A DNA stretch of 64,000 bases from contig NC_086351.1 of assembly GCF_036324505.1 (NCBI RefSeq), positions 4,102,001-4,166,000 on the forward strand. The letters are read 5' to 3'. The number at the start of each line of letters is the position of its first letter. Positions within the stretch are counted from its first letter, which is position 1. A program made the translations under genes and the position numbers. Below, in pieces: positions 57,201-64,000 of this stretch. The notes below the pieces were generated by a model that was not told the DNA's origin, did no database searches, and was given only the letters and a program-made list of their open reading frames with translations. Origin of the DNA: Eleginops maclovinus. Its lineage: Eukaryota > Chordata > Actinopteri > Perciformes > Eleginopidae.

Positions 57201-59420
57201 CAGGACCCCCAGCTTCCCCGAAGAGCCCCGGCCCAGAGCGGGCAGCAGTGGGGGCAGCTTTGAGCGGCGCTGGCTGGGCGAGGTAGAGTTATCTGCCAGC
57301 GCCTGAGCGGTGAGGATCTGCAGGTGCATGGTGGCGGAGCCGGGGGCCGCTGTCACCGGAGGCAGCAGGGTGGAGCGAGAGGGGACAGCAGGTTTGGAGA
57401 CAGACTGACGTGTCTGCTGTTGCAGCTGCTGCTGAGCAAGAACCTGGAAAACACACACAGAAATAAACAAACCTTCCACCCTATGTGTAATTCTCATTGA
57501 ATTGCTGTGTTGCGTTCGGTTCACATTCTCCAGGTACCTGCGCCAGGATCTCCCCCGCCTGCTGCTCACTCAGCACGTAGTTCTGGATGTTGTTCAGAGG
57601 AGTGATGGTGCCATCCGGCTGCAGCACATACTCCTGTTGCAAGGGCCAAAAATACACAGATTATTACATTGTCGGGTTCCCACAGTTTCTTAAACCTCAA
57701 ATTCAAGGACGTTTCAAAGTCTATCAGTTCAATATGGCTGTTATTTTTTGAGCGTTTCACACAATCAAACTCTATTTTTCTAGAATTACAGGGCAGTTGC
57801 AGCAAACCAATCTGTGCTGGCCTACACCAAACCAGAGACTCACTGACATAATTGTTCCACCTTGAATGCACTCTCGACCTCCAGAGGCCTTACCCAAATG
57901 AAGCGAATGCAAAGTCCGAAACGTTCTAAGTGTCTTCACCGTGCAGAGATTTTGAGCTGTGCATGTGAATGACTCAGCACAGCGGAAAGTTTATGAGTAA
58001 ATTACAGCTGTTAACAAATTTACTGCTCAAATTTATGGTTGTTCCACCATCACCTTCCCTCTATAATGAGAATTGACCCCAGTGTTTGCCGCCTCGATGC
58101 ACACAAACTCTGCTTTGAAAGTCTAGGACAAAACTATTAATGAAGAAGACGATTCATTTCACACTAAACATGAATCTAGTTCAAGGATTTGAATGAGTTT
58201 GCAGAATACAACATCATATACTACAAGAGATTGAAGCTATTTCCAAAACCATGTACTCCATCAGCAAGTACATTTTGCAGATGATAGTACTTAAACTGAA
58301 GAACTGAACTCACAATCGCAAATGGTTTAATCATCAAGCCAGTTTTTTATAATGCACAGGTTTAACGTTACAAAGCTTGCCATGCATAATCATTTAGGTA
58401 ATGTTGTCAAAATATTGAAGGTTGCAACTACACAATAACATGTGACTGGTATACATGCCTTCAGTTCAGAACGCAGAATACTACAGTACAACTGAGTTCC
58501 ACTAAAACGTGTTTTACAGTTTTTCATACGTTAATTAATTCTCCCTTACCATGGTCTCTGTGTTGCTGTGAGTGCTGCTCCTGCTGTGCGTCCGCCGATG
58601 CTCCAGCCAGGTGTCAGGTGAGTCAAAAAGAGCCAGACAGTCCAGACACTGGTACTGAACGGGCCCCGACATCTGACCCTCCGACCCTTCCTCTGTCTCC
58701 AAAACCTGACACAGCTCTGAAAAACAGTCATACACACTGACAGTTAGGGTTGTGTCTCACTATGCTATACTGTCCCTTCACCTTTATACACTTTAGTTAC
58801 GGTTTGCTCGTCTCTATATATTTAATACCTTACATTTACTATAATATTGTTGTACGTATTTAAGTGTTATTCTGCTTTTACTTGCATCATTTTCCTTTTT
58901 TTAAAACATCTATTAGTATTGTTGGATGGAGCATGAGATCCATGATTTTCATTGATAAAGACTACGTCACTTTAATGGTGCAAATGATAATAAAAGGACT
59001 TGAAACTTGACTAAAAACTATGAAAAGCAAAAACAAAAGTTATTAGAAAATATCCCAACCAATAACTCGACAAAATCCACATTCGAATGCTTGCTCAAAA
59101 TACACAGAATCAGATCTCTCACCTTGATGCTCCACCTCCATCCCCGCTTCCCTCATGTGCATCTCCTGGTGCAGCAGCAGCTCCTCGGGGTTCACCAGGA
59201 GGGCCCCACACTCCAGACACTGGTACTGCTGGTTCTGCCCCATATCTGGGACGCCCTGGAAGTGCATGACCTCCCCTCCCTCTCCTTCTCCATCACCTTC
59301 TTGGCCAGTATGGATCTGCTGGTGGATCAGCACATCCTCCAGGGTGTTGAAGAGCTCGTGGCACTCGCTGCACATGTACTGGTGCTCCACATACTCTGTC
59401 TCCTCCTGCTGCTCCGCCAT
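54048..59420 (-). CDS. znf526: Znf526, C2H2 zinc finger protein (ZNF526/ZNF574 family)
   Basis: This is a nuclear C2H2 zinc finger protein whose molecular target is not established. Seven coding exons on the minus strand (59,420-59,123; 58,716-58,550; 57,633-57,538; 57,443-56,677; 56,544-56,376; 56,069-54,519; 54,221-54,048) join in frame to 1073 residues. I count 19 C2H2 fingers: three widely spaced near the N-terminus, five in the middle and eleven in the C-terminal exon, several with TGERPF-type linkers. The ZNF526 call rests on the middle fingers (GTHECPECGKVFKKATS, RYLCVDCGNGFTTE, KTFTNMTKYLYHRRTH), on the tail TIMCNEFGETIAIIETS (human ZNF526 TIMCTELGETIAIIETS) and on linkage to gsk3a. 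The last five fingers instead resemble ZNF574, so the alternative name znf574-like is possible. Confidence 0.88.
54519..56069 (-). CDS. znf526: znf526 coding exon 6 (fingers 9-19)
   Basis: Acceptor ctgtag and donor gtcaga, 517 codons. It encodes an acidic N-part and fingers 9-14, for example FMCGICSKTFKKQIHVRNHI and YRCDVCLRSFSQSSNLRQHS. A linker precedes finger 15 (LDCNICGKKLNSPANLRLHR) and fingers 16-19, which end GKAFKTFSNLRNHKKTH. Confidence 0.94.
56376..56544 (-). CDS. znf526: znf526 coding exon 5 (finger 8)
   Basis: Acceptor cttgcag and donor gtagtc, which is followed by an in-frame stop if read through. It encodes HIADPLHKCQFCNKTFTNMT and YLYHRRTH, then a tandem APIHRNSADT/APIST-type linker. 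Confidence 0.88.
56677..57443 (-). CDS. znf526: znf526 coding exon 4 (fingers 4-7)
   Basis: Acceptor tttccag and donor gtaaac. A Gln-rich start (VLAQQQLQQQ) is followed by fingers YECSECSLLFQTPEDFLQHQ, CELCSRTFTSVNRLAAHRR, HECPECGKVFKKATSMQTH and YLCVDCGNGFTTEMTLIMH. The last finger's second histidine comes from the next exon. Confidence 0.92.
57538..57633 (-). CDS. znf526: znf526 coding exon 3 (linker)
   Basis: Acceptor gcaacag and donor gtacct. 32 codons (EYVLQPDGTITPLNNIQNYV onward), no finger. It is shown by clean phase 0 joining to both neighbours. Confidence 0.85.
57634..58549 (-). other. znf526 intron
   Basis: 916 bases, AT-rich, no exon recognised. Confidence 0.7.
58550..58716 (-). 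CDS. znf526: znf526 coding exon 2 (finger 3)
   Basis: Acceptor tttttcag and donor gtaagg, phase 0 at the end. Finger YQCLDCLALFDSPDTWLEHR. Confidence 0.9.
59123..59420 (-). CDS. znf526: znf526 coding exon 1 (fingers 1-2)
   Basis: Start ATG at 59,420-59,418 (MAEQQEE) and donor gtgaga. Fingers YMCSECHELFNTLEDVLIHQ and YQCLECGALLVNPEELLLHQ match the start of human ZNF526/ZNF574. Confidence 0.92.
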
Positions 59421-59563
59421 GCTGGTGTTTAGGTGTATTAATGTGTGTCTAATGTTGGTGTCAAGTGTTTGATGAAAGATGAAGTCTTGGTGTGGAATTT
59501 CTCCGCTGTGTACAATGAATGAAGACTACATGTGTCATCCAGAAGGCCAGTGGAGGAGCAAAC
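59421..59563 (-). other. znf526 5' UTR part of coding exon 1 (candidate)
   Basis: A minus-strand acceptor (gtttaccacag) ends just before 59,563, so a noncoding upstream exon may exist. No start codon lies between it and the chosen ATG in a better context. Confidence 0.35.
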
Positions 59564-59589
59564 CTGTGGTAAACAACACATTAACATGT

Positions 59590-59925
59590 TAAAGCAACAG
59601 AGGGTGAAGAAGTACTCAGATCTTGTGCTTGATGTATTGCTGGTAAAGGTGGAAGTCATTTAAAGTACTTCATTTACTGCTGGGTAGCATGTGAATTTAA
59701 TCCAGGTGTAACTTAAGTCGTATTTAAGTGTTGATCATATTGTTTATCATTCATCTTTATCTGCAAAGTAACTGTGGTTGAGCAAAAGTACAATATTTCC
59801 CTCTGAATTGTAATGGTGTAAACGTAAAGTATAACATCAAATGCAAATATTCAATTAAAGTACAACTACCTCAGAAATACACTTAAATATACAGTACTTG
59901 ATTAAAGGTGCACCAATGAAAAGCA
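59590..59925. repeat. Relic of the teleost repeat, copy E
   Basis: The start gaagaagtactcagatctt (about 59,608), interior tctgcaaagtaactgtgg (about 59,760), caatatttccctctgaatt (about 59,795) and end tacagtacttgattaaagg (about 59,891) fit the recognised family. The interior aligns to the reverse complement of copy A. It lies upstream of the inferred leader splice acceptor of znf526. Confidence 0.65.
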
Positions 59926-60039
59926 CTAATACTGAAGTAGCAGTTATGAAGCAGCCATCAAATGAGTAATATATGATTTCACTGTTACTCTCAACGATAC
60001 ATGTGTTATTAGTAAGTTCAATTTAAAGACCCAACAGTA

Positions 60040-60480
60040 TTTACATTCATCATTTTGAAACAACCCCGCGAAAAAACATCGGACTGTTCAGCCGTTAGCA
60101 AGATAGCCGTTGGCCCTCTAATGCTAACAACACGAGCTCCCCTCATTAATAACTCGCAAGTCATTGTCGAAATTCTCTTCCAAATCTGATTCGTATCATT
60201 GTTTACAGTGTGCCATGGCATATGGAGAGCGGTTGGCGGCGCTCCCTCCGATAATGCAGACCTGTTTTCGGCACCGCGGTTTCCTGACAGTGGCTCCCGG
60301 GTTCGGCGGTCCGTCAGGCGGCGCTACCCACTTTTCCCCGAAGCTCTAGCGCTACGACGGCGGGCCCTTCTTTCCCTTTACCTCTCATTTACTGTCGTTG
60401 GACGATCCCTCGTGTGGTCACCCCTCTTCATTCAAACAAAGCGTGCGCCCTTTCCGTTAGTCCCGTGTTACCATATGTGG
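60040..60480. promoter_or_regulatory. CpG-rich segment, candidate znf526 promoter/first exon
   Basis: CpG dinucleotides are frequent at 60,200-60,450 compared with the AT-rich flanks. It lies 0.8 kb upstream of the znf526 start and 0.9-1.3 kb upstream of gsk3a. Assignment is by position. Confidence 0.4.
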
Positions 60481-60539
60481 CTTGGAAATAATTAAATATG
60501 AAACATGTCCGTGGGAAAATTGCATTTCAATGCGTGAAA

Positions 60540-60700
60540 TGAAACGTTTGTCCGCCGATCGACTCCATTCTTGTGATACGAAGTCCCGCCCAATGCGGTA
60601 GTCTCAAAATGTTTCAGCCTGTGATTGGATGGGCTGATTGTCAATCATAAACGATGTTCTACTGCTGGGCATTGTAGTTTTTGGTCGACTGTTAAAGGAG
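60540..60700. promoter_or_regulatory. Promoter-like module with GC, CCAAT and ZNF143-type motifs
   Basis: Within 160 bases lie cccgcccaatgcgg (60,586), gattgg (60,624), tcaatca (60,641) and TGCTGGGCATTGTAGT at 60,663-60,678. The last is the reverse of the ZNF143/STAF motif ACTACAATnCCCAGCA, typical of TATA-less and bidirectional promoters. Confidence 0.5.
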
Positions 60701-61394
60701 AGTTTTTCTCTCAGTTAATGCAGATGATGGATGCCGCATTTAAAAAAAATGTTACTTTAGTTTGGTTACTTTTATACAAAAAATATAACAAAAAAACTGT
60801 TAACAATTAAGTAATTATATTTAAAATAGTGAAAAACAAAATCAAATGATCACTGACATACAAAGTATTGACTTACACCTAGCATGTATACATGTACTAT
60901 TTTCATTCAAAGTGCCCACTAAAATCGAAAGGAATCAACAAGACAAAACAAAAATATATTATACAAACAAAATATGTGTAATGTCGTGAATTTTGATTGA
61001 AAATGTATTTTGGTTTTTGTAACATGATTTATGTTTTCCAGCGTAGTTTGTAATTCATTACAAATCCCAAAAAGTATCATTGACATATTTAGCAATAAAA
61101 CTGTGATCTCCGTCGTCAACTCGAATGTACAGCGGTCTGGACTTGAAGACCCCAATGACTCATTCCCCCAGAAACCCTTGCGAGCTTTACGTAGTTGTGC
61201 GTCAACTCCCCAGTCCCCCCACCATCACGGTTCTACAGAGGAAGAAAGGGGGAGACGGGCAACCTATACAGAACGCTGTAAGTGTAGTTTATATTGAAGC
61301 TGAATTTTTAAAATACACAAATATATAGCTTAAGTTTGTGCCGGTCTGGCTAAGAATAACGTTCAACCTTGCCCCGGCTTTAGTTCATACAATT

Positions 61395-61569
61395 ATGAGC
61401 GGCAGCGGGCGGCCCAGGACCAGCTCCTTCGCTGAGCCTCCCGGAGCTCCCGGATCCGCTGCAGCCGGTGCCGGATCAGCAGTAGCCGGTGGGAGCTCGA
61501 CAGGAAAGACTGGGGCTTCACAAGCCAGTGGAACCAGCTCGACGAGCTTTGGGAATCTGAAACTGCCTA
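61395..61569 (+). CDS. gsk3a: Glycogen synthase kinase 3 alpha, first coding exon (partial gene)
   Basis: Gsk3a is a cytosolic Ser/Thr kinase of glycogen metabolism and Wnt signalling. Only the non-catalytic N-terminus is in the window: 58 codons plus one base, then donor gtgagt at 61,570. The start MSGSGRPRTSSFAEP matches human GSK3A (SGRARTSSFAEPG), including the R-x-R-x-x-S Akt site; the equivalent of human Ser21 is Ser11 here. A Gly/Ala/Ser-rich spacer ends in NLKLP. GSK3B is excluded because it begins MSGRPRTTSFAE without the long Gly/Ala spacer. I chose the ATG at 61,395; an upstream in-frame GTG has no support. The kinase domain lies right of the window. Confidence 0.92.
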
Positions 61570-64000
61570 GTGAGTATTATTTTATATTTTTATACCCCAA
61601 GCACCGTTATCATATTATTACAAAGGACCGGGCTGGGGGTTATTTTTAGATAAATGTGCCGGAGTGTACTTAGTGTCGATCATTGTCGCGAAGCTAACCC
61701 TTAGCCAGCAAGCAGTTAGCTGGTTAGCTAACTTAAGCTAGCTGCTAATGTTAGCTGTGTTTTTCATTAACGAACCATTGCGATCAAGGGCTTTTATCGC
61801 ATAGCTAACATTATCGTTAGCTGCTGATGGCAAGCTTGGAACTAAACCATCCATATTTTGAAGGTAAAAAATGTCATGGAAATGTTTTCGGCAACATTAC
61901 CTAACCCTTATTTTTTGCATTGCAACCCAAGAATAGAGTTGGTGTAAGCCGCTGCTCAAATGTATTCGTCATTAATATCAGATGTGGAAGCTAGTTAGCT
62001 TGCTAACGTTTGGTAAGAGTAGGTTTAAATCATCCAGTCTAACTTTTTAGGCGTCGTCCTCGGCCCAGTCTCTTATGAACATAGTTTATTTTTGCCAAAC
62101 TAAGGTAGCGATTCCAAGCGTCGTGTGGTAGCCTGCAGAAGTGGATATTAAAATCAGTGGAAATATACCCAAGAGTTCCAGATTATAATGTGTCATCATA
62201 TAGTGACCATACCTAACCTAATGTCACTGCTCACCTTGATTCCTAGACTGGTGCATAATGAAAGAATCAATGCACAGATTTAACAGCTGGTACAGTAGTA
62301 TCCACACTAGGCCATCTTTCACCAAGAAAGTGAGAATTCTAGTTGGATGGTTGTGGAAACAGTTTGGTAAACATTGTTTTGCCTTTCAATTGTGTTGGCA
62401 TCTTTTTAAGATTAAATTCCGAATTGAAGTACATTAATTTCACCTTAAAGGAAGCTATTATTCTTTTAAGTAGCCTGTCTACTTATGCAGTGATGGTTAA
62501 ATATGCTCACCATTTTGAGGCCCCTACTGGAAATCCTGGTCTGCCAACAGCAAAGTCCCTCCAGTTGTTTTACTGATGTGATGACAAGAACCTGCAGAAT
62601 GCTCAGGGGTCATGTAGCAGTGGGCTGAAGATAAGCAGGGTTAGACAAAAATGTGCAAAAGAACATGCATGGCAAAACTAATCGAATTAGTAACACAACT
62701 TTTGCTGTTGACATCATGTTTTTGTTAAAAGAGGGGGGGAAATGCAATTATTTGTCCCAGAAAAGTAAACCTTGTGGTTGATCAATAATCAATTCGAAGG
62801 ACAGTTGAAATGACTAACAAAGAAAATGAATGAAAGTCAAAGTTGTCTTAAGCTGCTGTGTAGTAAGTCTTAGCTTGTAGGTTTACATGCACTCCATCAG
62901 CAGATCTGCATCAGGTGATTTGCTCTATTCACACAAGGTTTCCATTTAATTTAATTGATTTAAAGTTCCCTGACAAATGAGAGACATTCTAGATAAATAT
63001 TATCTGTGTCTATTAAGCTTTTTTTTTAAATCATATGCCGGTCAAATAAAGAATGTGGTCGGAGCATTCATATTTATTACCCTTTTAATTTAAAATAATA
63101 CTGTTTTGCTTATATCCTTCATTATGTATCAGAGATATTAAGTCCAATAACACCCATGCATAAACGGGCACAGAACATTTTAATTATGCTTTTGTGCTGA
63201 AGAAAAATGAAACAATCGGCTGATTTTTAAATAAAAACAGAATAATAACTGTTTGAAAATAAGAAGAAATGAACTAAAACCCATAACTGACTCATAATGG
63301 GTTGGGTGGCTCTTTTTTACTGATAAGACCCTTGCATGAAGGACCCTCTGTAATGTATTGGCTCAAACTCCTGGTGATGCTTAAGGCTGATTGTTTGCAC
63401 TCGCATGTTAACATGGTTGCCACAATAAAAAGCAAGAGGTTCCCTGACCCAGTTTGTCCCATTCCGGATATATTTTTGATAAAATTCCCAATTAGGAGTT
63501 TGCTGGCCGTTGACAAACTCAAGCATCCATTATCGAGCAACGCTGTCATCTCAGCGAGAGGGACCGTGGCGCTGCAGACTCCTCGCTGCCACTTTCTTGG
63601 CCGAAACTGATTTACAGGTTGAAAGAGAAGGGTAATTACTTGATTACCATTACCCTGATTTCACATACATTGCTTTTCTCTTTTATGCTCTCTTTTTCCT
63701 AGTTTAGTTTACACACTAATTATTGTATCTGATTGCCTGGACTAAGCAGAAATGAAATGAAAGTGCTTTTACTAAATTGACACTAAACTGGCTGAAAATA
63801 GCTCTTCCTTTTTGCCAGACTAAAGTGTCTATTTTTGCACCCAAAACTAAGGCATTTTTTTGTCAAAGAGATAAATCCAAAAACCCCGGGCTCAACATTT
63901 TTCTGTGCACAGGGAAAAACCGAGCTTGAAGCAGTTTGCCTGCTAGGACATAGTTAGATATTGTGCAGCAGTAATGTTAATAAGGTCACTTTCTGCAGCC
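61570..64000 (+). other. gsk3a intron 1 (to window edge)
   Basis: No exon is seen. The first 450 bases are rich in GCTAAC/TTAGCT words (61,700-62,010). The rest is AT-rich, with nothing recognised. Confidence 0.7.

Noticed and set aside
60199..60495. 98-codon ORF in the CpG-rich segment upstream of znf526
   Set aside because: No homology, no splice partner. The Arg-rich content reflects GC-rich promoter DNA.

Overview
The window is genomic DNA from a bony fish, most likely a percomorph teleost. It has spliced vertebrate genes with GT/AG introns, very long CA/GT microsatellites, and at least four relics of a repeat that I recognise as common in teleost genomes. The species cannot be named from the sequence. 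Four protein genes are supported. They are the fish counterparts of the human 19q13.2 neighbours ERF, CIC, ZNF526 and GSK3A.

Layout: (1) 1-7.6 kb holds the last three coding exons of erf (ETS repressor, + strand; its start lies off the left edge) and a long 3' flank. (2) 7.6-16.5 kb is gene-poor, with repeat relics and an AT-rich stretch. (3) 16.0-51.2 kb is cic (capicua, + strand). A CCAAT-rich promoter near 16.0-16.9 kb probably drives the long isoform, whose 3.8-kb private coding exon is at 22,997-26,765. A second promoter near 35.5-36.0 kb probably drives the short isoform, whose 17-codon private exon is at 37,847-37,898. Both splice in the same phase into 19 shared exons (38,699-51,224), giving predicted proteins of 2690 and 1451 residues. 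(4) 53.7-59.6 kb is znf526 (C2H2 zinc finger, - strand, 7 coding exons, 1073 residues), tail-to-tail with cic. (5) 59.6-61.4 kb is a head-to-head intergenic region with a ZNF143-type motif. (6) 61,395-64,000 holds the first coding exon of gsk3a (+ strand) and part of its first intron.

Functional link: Erf and Cic are both transcriptional repressors inactivated by RTK-Ras-ERK signalling, and Gsk3a is a kinase inhibited by Akt. Their adjacency is old vertebrate synteny, not an operon, and the relative orientations differ from the human arrangement as I recall it.

No new biological system is visible. The most interesting points are a Znf526 protein carrying a ZNF574-like C-terminal finger block, fish-specific low-complexity insertions in Capicua, strand-biased UG-repeat arrays in the cic-L intron, and a trio of RFX X-box-like motifs between the two cic promoters. 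Exon boundaries were set by hand from GT/AG sites, reading-frame continuity and remembered human proteins. No alignment or transcript was available.
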